Shown one piece after another: positions 1-8,800 of a stretch of DNA of 46,730 bases. The DNA comes from JBFIHF01 sp964411125 (GTDB taxonomy: Bacteria > Myxococcota_A > Bradymonadia > Bradymonadales > Bradymonadaceae). The notes under the pieces were generated by a model that saw nothing but the letters and a program-made list of their open reading frames with translations, was not told where the DNA came from and searched no databases. How positions within the stretch are numbered: the stretch's first letter is position 1; every line of letters starts with the position of its first letter. The stretch is from contig CAYPJU010000048.1 in assembly GCA_964411125.1 (NCBI GenBank), forward strand, positions 1-46,730, read 5' to 3'. The translations under genes were made by a program, and so were the position numbers.

Positions 1-2114
1 TTCCAGGTCGCCCCGACCGCCGGCAGATACGCCTCGCGCATGTAGTCGAGCACCATCCGGTTGGCGTTGAATCGCCAACCGAGCGAGGCGATCGCCCATC
101 GCACGCGGTCGATCCACTTCATCGGCAGGCCCATCGCGTCGCGCTCGTAGTAGAGCGGCAGGACTTCCTGTTCGAGCACGCGGTAGATTTCCTCGCTGTC
201 GAACGAGTCCTGCGCGTCGGGGACCGCGAACTCTTCGCGATGCCCGATCGCGAAGCCGTTGTGGCCGTCGTAGCCTTCGGCCCACCACCCGTCGAGGATC
301 GAGCAGTTCAGCGCCCCGTTCAGGACGACCTTCTGCCCCGACGTTCCGCACGCTTCCTGCGGTCGACGCGGGTTGTTGAACCAGAGGTCGACCCCCTGCA
401 CGAGGTGCCGGCCGATGTTCAGGTCGTAGTTCGGCAGAAAGACGACGCGGCCGCCGTATTCGGGGTCCTCCGACGCCTCGATGATCTTCTGGATCAGCCG
501 TTTCCCGCCTTCGTCGGCGGGGTGCGCCTTGCCGGCGAAGACGAGCTGCAGCGGCCGGTCCTCGTTCGTCAGCAGCGCCTTCATCCGGTCGGGGTCCGAG
601 AACAGCAACGTCGCGCGCTTGTACGTCGCGAACCGCCGCGCGAACCCGATCGTCAGGATATCGGGGTCGAGCCCACTCCCCGGCTTCACCTTGCCGGCAG
701 CCGCCTCGGGCCACTGCGCGTTCACGCGATGGCCGATGAAGTCGAGCAACTGCGACTTCAGGATCTGGTGCGTCTCCCACAGCTCGCCGGGGTCCGCCTC
801 ACCCATCGGTGCCCACGCCTCGGGCTGCTCCATCCGCGCCTCCCACCCCCGTTCGAGGTGCTTGTCGTAGAGCGCGCGCATCTGCGGGGCGAGGAAGGTC
901 GAGGTGTGGACGCCGTTGGTGATGTGTCCGATCGGGACCTGTTTCTGCTCGAAGTGCGGCCACAGCCCGTTCCACATGTCGCGCGACACGTGGCCGTGCA
1001 GGTTCGAGACGCCGTTTCGGTACTCGCTCGTCTTGAGCGCCAGCACCGTCATGCAGAAGGTCTCGTGCGGGTTGTTCGGGTTCACGCGCCCGAGCGCGTG
1101 GAAGTGGTAATGGTCGAGCCCCAACCGCTCGCGAAGCGGCGTCATCGTCCCGTCGAGGAGCTCCGGATCGAAGCGGTCGTGCCCGGCCGGCACCGGCGTG
1201 TGGGTCGTGAAGACGGTCTGGTGAGCGACGCGCTGCCGAGCGTCCTCGAACGTCAACCCCTGCTCCTCCATCAGCCAGTAAGCCGCTTCGAGCGGTGCGA
1301 AGGCGCTGTGGCCTTCGTTCAGATGGTAGACGCCCGGCCGGATGTTGAGCGCGCGCAGCGCACGAATGCCGCCGACACCGAGCAAGAGCTCCTGCCGAAC
1401 GCGGGTGCGGCGATCGCCGTGGTACAGGACGTGCGTCAGCTCTCGGTCTTCGTCGGTGTTCCCGTCGACGTCGGCATCGAGCAGCAGCAGCCAGTTGCGT
1501 CCCACCCGAATGCGCCAGATGTGTGCCTTGATCGGCCCCTCCGTCGCGTCCACCACGATCTCGATCGGCTCACCGTCGGGCCCCAACGCCTTGTGGATCG
1601 GGATCTCGTCGATCGGGGTGCGGTCGTACTTCTCCCCCTGCCAGCCGTTCTCGTCGATCGTCTGCTTGAAGTAGCCGCGCACGTAGAAGAGGCCGATGCC
1701 GACGATCGGGATTCCGAGGTCGGACGACGACTTCATGTGGTCGCCCGCCAGCACACCGAGCCCACCCGAGTAGATCGGGAGCGACTCGTGGATCCCGAAC
1801 TCCGCGCAGAAGTAGGCGACCGGCGAGGCGTAGAGCGGTCCCGCCTCCATGTTGATCTTCGGCGAAGCACCGTCGACGTATTCGCGAAGGCGACGCCGCG
1901 CACCCTGGATGCGACTCGACAGCGCGTGCTCGCGCGCCCGCGTCTCGATCTCCTGAGGGTCGAGTCGCTTCAAGAATGAGACGGCGTTGTGGTTGGTGTC
2001 GCGCCACAACTGAGGGTCGATCTCACGGAAGATCTGCCAGACGTCAGGCTGCCAGGCCCACCAGAGGTTGGCCGAAATTTCGGCGAGAGAGTCGAAGATT
2101 GGGGTCTCGGACAT
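1..2114 (-). CDS. glgP: Alpha-glucan (glycogen) phosphorylase, C-terminus cut by window edge
   Basis: Cytoplasmic enzyme that releases glucose 1-phosphate from glycogen or maltodextrin by phosphorolysis. I read 704 codons without a stop. The N-terminus (about residues 1-120, beginning MSETPIFDSLAEIS, with NLWWAWQP) is the DUF3417-type domain of the short bacterial/archaeal phosphorylases. It is followed by the substrate motif YSGGLGVLAGDH (115-126) and HLNEGHSAF. The pyridoxal-phosphate lysine is K595 in EACGTSGQK. Family members are about 700-850 residues, so little is missing. The start ATG at 2114 has TAAGGGAA about 6 bases upstream. A 200-bp intergenic region separates it from the divergent lipoprotein at 2315. 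No other glycogen gene is visible here. The identification is firm; only the 3' end is unknown. Confidence 0.95.
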   Translation of the reverse strand, partial: MSETPIFDSLAEISANLWWAWQPDVWQIFREIDPQLWRDTNHNAVSFLKRLDPQEIETRAREHALSSRIQGARRRLREYVDGASPKINMEAGPLYASPVAYFCAEFGIHESLPIYSGGLGVLAGDHMKSSSDLGIPIVGIGLFYVRGYFKQTIDENGWQGEKYDRTPIDEIPIHKALGPDGEPIEIVVDATEGPIKAHIWRIRVGRNWLLLLDADVDGNTDEDRELTHVLYHGDRRTRVRQELLLGVGGIRALRALNIRPGVYHLNEGHSAFAPLEAAYWLMEEQGLTFEDARQRVAHQTVFTTHTPVPAGHDRFDPELLDGTMTPLRERLGLDHYHFHALGRVNPNNPHETFCMTVLALKTSEYRNGVSNLHGHVSRDMWNGLWPHFEQKQVPIGHITNGVHTSTFLAPQMRALYDKHLERGWEARMEQPEAWAPMGEADPGELWETHQILKSQLLDFIGHRVNAQWPEAAAGKVKPGSGLDPDILTIGFARRFATYKRATLLFSDPDRMKALLTNEDRPLQLVFAGKAHPADEGGKRLIQKIIEASEDPEYGGRVVFLPNYDLNIGRHLVQGVDLWFNNPRRPQEACGTSGQKVVLNGALNCSILDGWWAEGYDGHNGFAIGHREEFAVPDAQDSFDSEEIYRVLEQEVLPLYYERDAMGLPMKWIDRVRWAIASLGWRFNANRMVLDYMREAYLPAVGATW

Positions 2115-2314
2115 CACATTCCCTTACGGAAGTCTATCGATGCGACAGTGGTACACCCATCGAACACGAGACGCTACTCGCTCGTCGTCGGCGCCCGGGC
2201 TCGCTCCTCCCCACCTCACGCCGGCCGGTCGAAGCGTCGCCCGATCACTCGGCACCCCCTTGATTCCGCCTCGAACCTCCCGCACTCTCGGAGAGAACCA
2301 ACCCCGAGGGTCAC

Positions 2315-3001
2315 ATGAAGTCGATGAGTAAACATCTCCTCGTAGTTCTGTCGTGCGCCGCACTCCTCACCGGCTCGGCGTGCAGCGAAGACGCCCCCGC
2401 ATCGCGAGGGGATTGCGGCCCGGACGGATGCGTCTGCGAGGCTGGCGACACCTGCGACCTCGACTGCGAAGGACGCGAGGGGGAAGGGTTTTGCACACTC
2501 GAGTGTGAAGCCGACACCGAGTGCGGTGCCGCGCTCGATCCCGGCGGAACCGTCTCGTGCGCGGAAAACTCGACGTGCGACACCACCGGTGGCGACACCA
2601 CCACCGTCGACTGCCGCGAGGGTGCGACCTGCACGGCCGACATCGGAGACGACACCGACGTCGACTGCGCCATCGACTCGTCGTGCACCGTCACCACGGG
2701 CGAGGAAGGGGACGTCGAGTGCTCCGGCGCCGAGTGCGACGTCACCACGGGCGAGGACAGCGACGTCGAGTGCGTCGACGGAGCACGATGCACGGTGGTC
2801 GTCGGAGACGAATCATCGGTCGAGTGTGCCGCGGGGGCCGACTGCACGATCACCTGCGAGGGTGAGTGTGACGTCAGTTGCGAAGAGGACGCCACGTGCA
2901 CGCTCCTGTGCCCCGGTGACACCGAACCGCGGGAGGTGACCGAAGACGACGCCGAATGCGAAGGTGCCGAAGACGAAGAAGACCAGGACGACGAGCTGTA
3001 G
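2315..3001 (+). CDS. Cys-rich repeat lipoprotein with acidic tail
   Basis: Exported lipoprotein of unknown function, 228 residues. The signal peptide ends in a lipobox-like TGSAC with C23. An alternative ATG lies three codons downstream. From about residue 70 to 190 the sequence is a run of units of about 15-20 residues, each with two cysteines (consensus D-V-x-C-x-x-G-A-x-C-T-V-x-x-G, for example DVECSGAECDVTTGEDS). The regular Thr/Val/Asp pattern suggests a small disulfide-stapled beta-solenoid; this is inference. The last 30 residues are strongly acidic (EDEEDQDDEL end). It faces glgP divergently and converges on the gene at 3105, with a hairpin repeat between them. I do not recognise a named family. 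Confidence 0.85.
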   Translation: MKSMSKHLLVVLSCAALLTGSACSEDAPASRGDCGPDGCVCEAGDTCDLDCEGREGEGFCTLECEADTECGAALDPGGTVSCAENSTCDTTGGDTTTVDCREGATCTADIGDDTDVDCAIDSSCTVTTGEEGDVECSGAECDVTTGEDSDVECVDGARCTVVVGDESSVECAAGADCTITCEGECDVSCEEDATCTLLCPGDTEPREVTEDDAECEGAEDEEDQDDEL

Positions 3002-3009
3002 ATTCTCAG

Positions 3010-3077
3010 CCGGGGGAAGGGGCCGTTGGGCTTCGCCCAAACCCACCAGGGGATTCTCCCCTGGACCCCGAAGTTTT
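3010..3077 (-). repeat. Dispersed two-hairpin repeat, copy A
   Basis: Read on the minus strand, this starts GAAAACTTCGGGGTCCAGG. It contains a perfect 8-bp stem (3046-3053 with 3057-3064) and then a 6-bp stem with TTC loop (3026-3031 with 3035-3040). The same order, a GAAAA(C/A)...CGG leader, a CCAGGG/CCCTGG hairpin, GGTGGG, and a second hairpin, recurs at 19739 and 46646. It lies between two convergent genes and may also end their transcripts, although no long T-run follows. Confidence 0.75.
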
Positions 3078-3104
3078 CCTGGTATCAATGGCTCGCGAAG
3101 CGCT

Positions 3105-3704
3105 TCAGCGCTTACCCTGCGCCTTCTTCGTGGCGCGTCCCTGCTTGCCGGGCTTGCTCGCCCTGATCTCTTCGACCATTCGCATCTGCGCGGCCTTCAG
3201 CTCAACCTTCGCGGCCCGACGATCGCCGTCGTGGGCCGCCAGAATCGCCGCCTTCTCGGCCTTCGTCGCCGCGACGATCGCGGGGACGTCTCGGTCCCCG
3301 CCTGCGGCGTCAGCGCCGCGCGGCTCGGCGACTGCCGGCGTCGCCTTCGCCTCTTTCGTCTCGACCGGCATCGTCGACGGAACCACGACGTCCGGAAGCT
3401 TCGCTGGCAGCTCCACCGGGTTCGCGACGGATGGATCGATCGTCGGGGGAAGCCTCGGCAGATCGATCGGATCGAGCTTCGGCTCGAGCGACTTCAGCTT
3501 CTCGCGGAGCTCGCCGGTCACGGGGTGGCCGACGACGACGTCGCGCAGCCGATCCCGAATGTCGGGGGATGGCAAGGGAGTCTGGCTACCGTCGCGGGGC
3601 GCGGTGGCATGGGTCGCCCCGAAGTCTCCGGCGAACGCGGGCGCCACGGCGCTGGCGGCAAAGAAGGTTCCTGCGATGATGGTCACGATGATGTTCTTCG
3701 TCAT
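3105..3704 (-). CDS. Exported Pro/Ala/Lys-rich protein of unknown function
   Basis: 199-residue secreted protein. A Sec signal peptide (MTKNIIVTIIAGTFFAASAV, then APAFA before G) precedes a Pro/Asp/Val-rich middle (residues 45-120) and a helix-forming, Lys/Ala-rich C-terminus ending KQGRATKKAQGKR. No lipobox and no membrane anchor is visible, so it is probably periplasmic or released. The start at 3704 is chosen because GGAG lies about 9 bases upstream and the signal peptide begins there; a longer in-frame reading to 3911 lacks signal-peptide character. The upstream 307 bp (3705-4011) is a divergent promoter region shared with the phospholipase D-like gene. No family is recognised. Confidence 0.8.
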   Translation of the reverse strand: MTKNIIVTIIAGTFFAASAVAPAFAGDFGATHATAPRDGSQTPLPSPDIRDRLRDVVVGHPVTGELREKLKSLEPKLDPIDLPRLPPTIDPSVANPVELPAKLPDVVVPSTMPVETKEAKATPAVAEPRGADAAGGDRDVPAIVAATKAEKAAILAAHDGDRRAAKVELKAAQMRMVEEIRASKPGKQGRATKKAQGKR

Positions 3705-3786
3705 GGCTCTTCTCCGTTCGAGAATCCGGCGAGAAAACCTCGCCTTCATCGCTGTGAACGGGGCGTTTCTGAAGCAAATCTTAAGG

Positions 3787-3803
3787 ACGAAACTTTTTTT
3801 CGT
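3787..3803. promoter_or_regulatory. AT-rich inverted repeat in divergent promoter region
   Basis: ACGAAA-CTTTT-TTTCGT is a 6-bp dyad with a 5-base centre. It is conspicuous because it lies in the only A/T-rich patch of the 307-bp intergenic region 3705-4011, 83 bases upstream of the start of the exported protein at 3704. It could be an operator. No protein partner is indicated. Confidence 0.3.
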
Positions 3804-3955
3804 GTGACTCCGCGATCTACGTTCGACCACCACGTGGAAGATTGCATGGAGGAGCCGCTCGACGACCACCGAATCGCCCGCGCCCCGCGGCAACTCTCCG
3901 CATTCCGGCATCCGACGGCTGGGGGCAGACGGCCTAAGTTTCCGCCACCGAAACC

Positions 3956-3984
3956 TTGGCTTATGCCCGGGGCACCGCTATGGT
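3956..3984 (+). promoter_or_regulatory. Candidate sigma-70 promoter for the phospholipase D-like gene
   Basis: TTGGCT and TATGGT are separated by exactly 17 bases, ending 28 bases before the GTG start at 4012. A small dyad, GCACC-N5-GGTGC (3972-3986), overlaps the -10 box and could be an operator. Apart from this site and the dyad at 3787, I see nothing else in the 307-bp gap 3705-4011. Confidence 0.35.
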
Positions 3985-4011
3985 GCTCGGCCGCACCAAT
4001 TCGAGGTCGCC

Positions 4012-5610
4012 GTGAAGTTTCGAGCCGTACTCGCCGCCACTCTGCTGATCGCCGTCGGTTGTTCCGAACCGCCGACGCAAGAAGAACCGACCGGAGACGA
4101 CGCGGACGTCTGCGAGCAGGCTGCGCAGCATCGCGCGGAGTGCGTGGGCGACTACGTGACGCCACCGATCTGCGAGGGCGATGCGGAAGCCCGCGCCCGC
4201 GAGATCCTCGAGACGCCGTGCGAAGAATTCGACGCGGAGTTCGTGTCGTCCGGAAAGGCGGACGGAGCGTTCTGCGACTGGTTCGGGCTGGGCTGCACCG
4301 CGGACGAGGCAATCTTCGTCGGCCCTGCATGTACCAGTGACGCGGACTGCGCGGGTGGTGCTTTCTGCGTGGAAGAGCACTGCTTCGAGGGGGTCACTTC
4401 GCCCGAGTTCCAGGAGACGCTCGACCTCTTCACCGAGTCGTACGAGATCGGCGGCGGCCAGACCCAACTGCTGACCGACAACGCGCTGACGCGACAGCTT
4501 CGGAACGACCTCGTGAACCAGGCGGGCGAGTCGGTGCACTTCTCCGCCTTCGTCATCAAGGACGACTCGATGGGTCAGGAGATGGTGGAGACGTTCTCTG
4601 CCGCCGCGCAGCGTGGCGTCGACGTGCGGGTGCTGATCGACGCGAACACGCAGTACACCCAGGCCGACTACCAGATGCTGGTCGACATGGCCGAAGCGGG
4701 GGTGCAGATCCTGGCGTGGAATCCGGCCACCGAGTGGGCGGGGCTGCGGCTCGGCGAGAACTTCACGGTCAACGACCGGATGCACGAGAAGATGCTGATC
4801 GTCGATGGCCGCGAAGCGGTCATCGGTGGGCGCAACGTGGGGGATCCGTACCTGCTCCCGGGGCGCTGGCGCGACACGGACGTTTACGTCGCGGGGACGT
4901 CGGTCGAAGGGATCCAGCGGCTCTTCCTCGAAGACTGGGACCGCGTCGCGGGATACGAGCTCGCGACCGGCTGCGAGAGCCAGTCGGACTGGGGTTTCGC
5001 GTGCCCGCAGGAGGAGCTCGCCGAAGACGCCGCGCAGTACCCGGAGCTCGACGAGCTCGGCGGGTCGATCACGCGCGCGATCTTCAGCGACCCGCACAAC
5101 CAGGACACGCCGTACGGCTACCTCACCACGCTCGCGCTGATCCGCGGTGCGCGGAAGTCGGTGACGATCGCGAACTCCTACTTCGTGCCGCCGCGACGGC
5201 TTCGCCGGCACCTCAAGGCGGCCGCGGCGCGCGGCGTCGAGGTGAAGGTGTTGACCAATTCGCTCGAGAGCACCGACGCGTGGCCGATGTATTACGCGTC
5301 GCTCAATTTCTACAAAGAGCTGATCGGAGCGGGCGTCGAGATCTACCAGTACGGCGGTACCGAGGCGATGCACGCGAAGACGATGCTGATCGACGACGAG
5401 GTCGCCGTGATCGGCTCGTTCAACCTCGATCCTCGCAGCGCCATCGACAACACCGAGTCGATGCTGCTCGTCCGAGAGGGCGCCGCCGTGCAGCAACTCC
5501 GCGAGGCGATGGTGGTCGACTTCGCCTACTCCACGGCCGCCTCCGCCGACATCCCTGCCGGCGAGCTCGCGAAGGCGAAAGCGTGGCGACTCGCCGAACC
5601 GCTCCTGTAG
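4012..5610 (+). CDS. Phospholipase D / cardiolipin-synthase-like lipoprotein
   Basis: 532-residue exported protein with two complete HKD motifs: MHEKMLIVD (H258, K260, D265, followed by GGRN) and MHAKTMLID (H454, K456, D461, followed by GSFN). This is the arrangement of bacterial cardiolipin synthases and secreted phospholipases D. The reaction is phosphodiester transfer or hydrolysis on phospholipids. It starts at GTG 4012 (GAGG upstream) with a hydrophobic signal ending AVGC, a weak lipobox. A 110-residue N-terminal extension carries SSGKADG (79-85) and a Cys cluster TSDADCAGGAFC (109-120). SGKAD recurs in the protease at 20002. Cardiolipin synthases are normally inner-membrane proteins with transmembrane helices. 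The signal peptide and Cys-rich extension here suggest an outer-membrane or secreted lipase acting on foreign lipid (inference). Confidence 0.9.
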   Translation: MKFRAVLAATLLIAVGCSEPPTQEEPTGDDADVCEQAAQHRAECVGDYVTPPICEGDAEARAREILETPCEEFDAEFVSSGKADGAFCDWFGLGCTADEAIFVGPACTSDADCAGGAFCVEEHCFEGVTSPEFQETLDLFTESYEIGGGQTQLLTDNALTRQLRNDLVNQAGESVHFSAFVIKDDSMGQEMVETFSAAAQRGVDVRVLIDANTQYTQADYQMLVDMAEAGVQILAWNPATEWAGLRLGENFTVNDRMHEKMLIVDGREAVIGGRNVGDPYLLPGRWRDTDVYVAGTSVEGIQRLFLEDWDRVAGYELATGCESQSDWGFACPQEELAEDAAQYPELDELGGSITRAIFSDPHNQDTPYGYLTTLALIRGARKSVTIANSYFVPPRRLRRHLKAAAARGVEVKVLTNSLESTDAWPMYYASLNFYKELIGAGVEIYQYGGTEAMHAKTMLIDDEVAVIGSFNLDPRSAIDNTESMLLVREGAAVQQLREAMVVDFAYSTAASADIPAGELAKAKAWRLAEPLL

Positions 5611-5863
5611 AGCAGAAGCGGAACGCAGCGCCGTCGACGCCCGGTCCGGGCGATTCTCGATAGATGATCTGAGCTTAAGGGCGATTTTGGCCTCGCCGCA
5701 GGGTTAGGTCATGCCTTATCCTCCCTGAACTATTTCTACATCAGCGCGGCCCGAAGCGGCCGCCAGCGCCCGGGAGTTGCTCGCGCAAGCTCTTCGAACG
5801 ATTGGGGGGCGTGCGTCGAGCGAGGCTGTGGTCGACTCCGCCAAATCCGGTTCGGAGAGAAGT

Positions 5864-8800
5864 ATGCGGTTGTCCCTCGTATCGCGCTTGTGCTTGTTCT
5901 CGTTGCTGATCCTGACGTCCTGTGGGCCGAAGGATAAACCCTCTGTCGGGACGTCCGACGACATGGGGAACAACGGGGTTTCGTCGTCGGATGGAGGCAC
6001 TACGTCCGAAGGCGACGGGGGTGGGATGACGACCACCGACATGGGTATGGGGCCCGACGACATGGGGGGCGACCCCGACGACCTGTGCCCCGACGATCCC
6101 GCGAAGACCGAGCCGGGCGTGTGTGGCTGCGGCGTCGAAGACGTCGACACGGACTCCGACGGAACGCTGGACTGCGACGATGCCTGCCCGAGCGACGCCG
6201 GCAAGGTCGACGCCGGGGTGTGCGGCTGCGGCGTGGCCGACGACGACACGGACTCCGACGGCACGCCCGACTGCGACGACTCGTGCCCGAGCGACGCCGA
6301 CAAGGTCGAGCCGTTGGACTGCGGTTGCGGAACCGCGGACATCGACTCCGACGGTGACCTCGTCGCCGACTGTGTCGATGCGTGTGCCGCCGACCCGAAC
6401 AAGACGATGGGCGGACTGTGTGGTTGCGGTGTCGCGGACACCGACAGCGACGCGGACGGAACCCCCGACTGCATGGACAACTGCCCGAACGACGCCGCGA
6501 AGCTCGACCCGGGCACCTGCGGCTGCGGCGTCTCGGACGGCGACACCGACGGCGACGGCGAGATCGACTGCGTCGACGGCTGCCCGATGGATCCGGCGAA
6601 GACGGCGCCCGGCACGTGTGGCTGCGGCGTCTCCGACGGCGACACCGACGGTGACGGCGAGATCGACTGCGTCGACGGCTGTCCGATGGACGGCTCGAAG
6701 CTGTCGCCCGGCGTGTGTGGCTGCGGCAATCCCGACGTCGACAGTGACTCCGACGGCGCGCTCGATTGCAACGACGGCTGCCCGAACGACGCGAACAAGC
6801 TCGTCGCGGGGGCCTGCGGCTGCGGCGTCGCCGACACCGATTCCGACGGCGACGGCCTGGCCGACTGCGTCGACATGTGCCCGAACGACGGCACGAAGAC
6901 GACCGCGGGCGTGTGCGGTTGCGGTACCCCCGACGGCGATGCCGACGGCGACGGCGCGATCGACTGCCAGGAGTCCTGCCCCGGCGATCCCAACAAGCAG
7001 CAGCCGGGCCAGTGCGGCTGCGGCACCGCGGACGTCGACAGCGACAACAACGGCACCGTGGACTGCCTCGAGGCGTGCCCCAACGATCCGAACAAGGACA
7101 CCGCGGGCGTATGCGGCTGCGGAGTCCCCGACGTCGACACCGACAACGACGGCACGCTCGACTGCAACGACGGCTGCGCGAACGACCCCAACAAGGCGCT
7201 CCCGGGCGTGTGCGGCTGCGGCTCGCCCGATGCCGACGGCGACGGTGACGGGACGCTCGACTGCAACGACGGCTGCGCGGCCGACCCGAACAAGACGGCC
7301 GCCGGTGTGTGCGGGTGTTTCGTCGCCGACGCCGACACCGACGGCGACGGCACCGAGGACTGCAACGACCAGTGCCCGATGGACATGAACAAGACGGCCG
7401 CAGGCACGTGCGGCTGCGGTGTCCCCGACACCGACACCGACAACGACGGCACCCCCGACTGCACCGACCTCTGCGTGAACGATCCAAACAAGATCGCCGC
7501 GGGCGCGTGCGGCTGCGGCGTCGCCGACACCGACACCGACGGCGACGGCACCCCGGACTGCAACGACGCGTGCGACGCCGATTCCAACAAGACCTCGCCG
7601 GGCGTCTGCGGCTGCGGAGTCGCCGACGACGACACCGACAGCGACGGCACCGTCGACTGCAACGACGGCTGCCCGACCGACGCGGACAAGACCGCGGCCG
7701 GGATCTGCGGCTGTAACGTCAGCGACGAAGATTCGGACTCGGACGGCACCCCCGACTGCAACGACGCCTGCCCGAGCGACATGAACAAGACGTCGGAAGG
7801 GGCATGCGGCTGCGGTGTCGCCGACACCGACACCGACTCCGACGGCACGCCCGACTGCAACGACGAGTGCCCGATGGACATGAACAAGACGGCCCAGGGA
7901 GCGTGCGGTTGCGGTGTGGCGGACACCGACACGGACAACGACGGCACCGCGGACTGCAACGACGCCTGCCCGATGGATGCGAACAAGACCGCCGAAGGAG
8001 CGTGCGGCTGCGGCGTCGCCGACACCGACACGGACAATGACGGCACCGCGGACTGCAACGACGCCTGCCCGATGGACATCAACAAGACCGCGGTCGGAGC
8101 GTGCGGCTGTGGTGTCGCCGACACCGACAGCGACTCGGACGGCACCGAAGACTGCAACGAAGACTGCGACGCCGACCCGAACAAGACGGTCCCCGGCGTG
8201 TGCGGCTGCGGGGTCGCCGACACCGACAGCGACAACGACACCGTCGAAGACTGCATCGACAACTGCCCCGACGACGCGAACACCGACCAGGCCGACGCGG
8301 ACCTGGACGGCATCGGCGACGTTTGCGAGGCGACGTGCACCGACGTCGACGGCGATGGCTACGGCACCGGCGATACGTCGGCTTGCCCCAACGCCGCCGT
8401 CGACTGCAACGACGCCGACCCGAACCACTGGTCCGATTGCGGGTCGTGCACCGACGTCGACGGTGACGACTACGGGACCGGCTGCGACCTCGGGACCGAC
8501 TGTAACGACGTCGACGACCACGTCTGGGCGTCGTGCGGAAGCTGCACGACCACCGATTCCGACCGAGACGGCTACCGCCTCGGGTGCGACATCGCAGACT
8601 GCGTGGACAACAACCCGGGCGTGCGCCCCGAGATCAGCGACGTGCCGGGCGACGGCATCGACAACGACTGCGCGGGTGGCGACGAGACGATCAGCGAGGC
8701 GAACGGCATCTTCGTCGCCGACGCGAGCTGCGTCGCGAAGTCGCCGAGCGACTCCAACCCCGGCACGATGGCCTCCCCCGTCCTGACGATCGGCCACGCG

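Noticed and set aside
240..1979. 579-codon open frame on the plus strand
   Set aside because: Antisense shadow of glgP, which shows clear phosphorylase motifs on the minus strand.
6116..8293. Possible CRISPR-like array
   Set aside because: The 99-bp units are contiguous, in frame and protein-coding, with no unique spacers and no cas genes.
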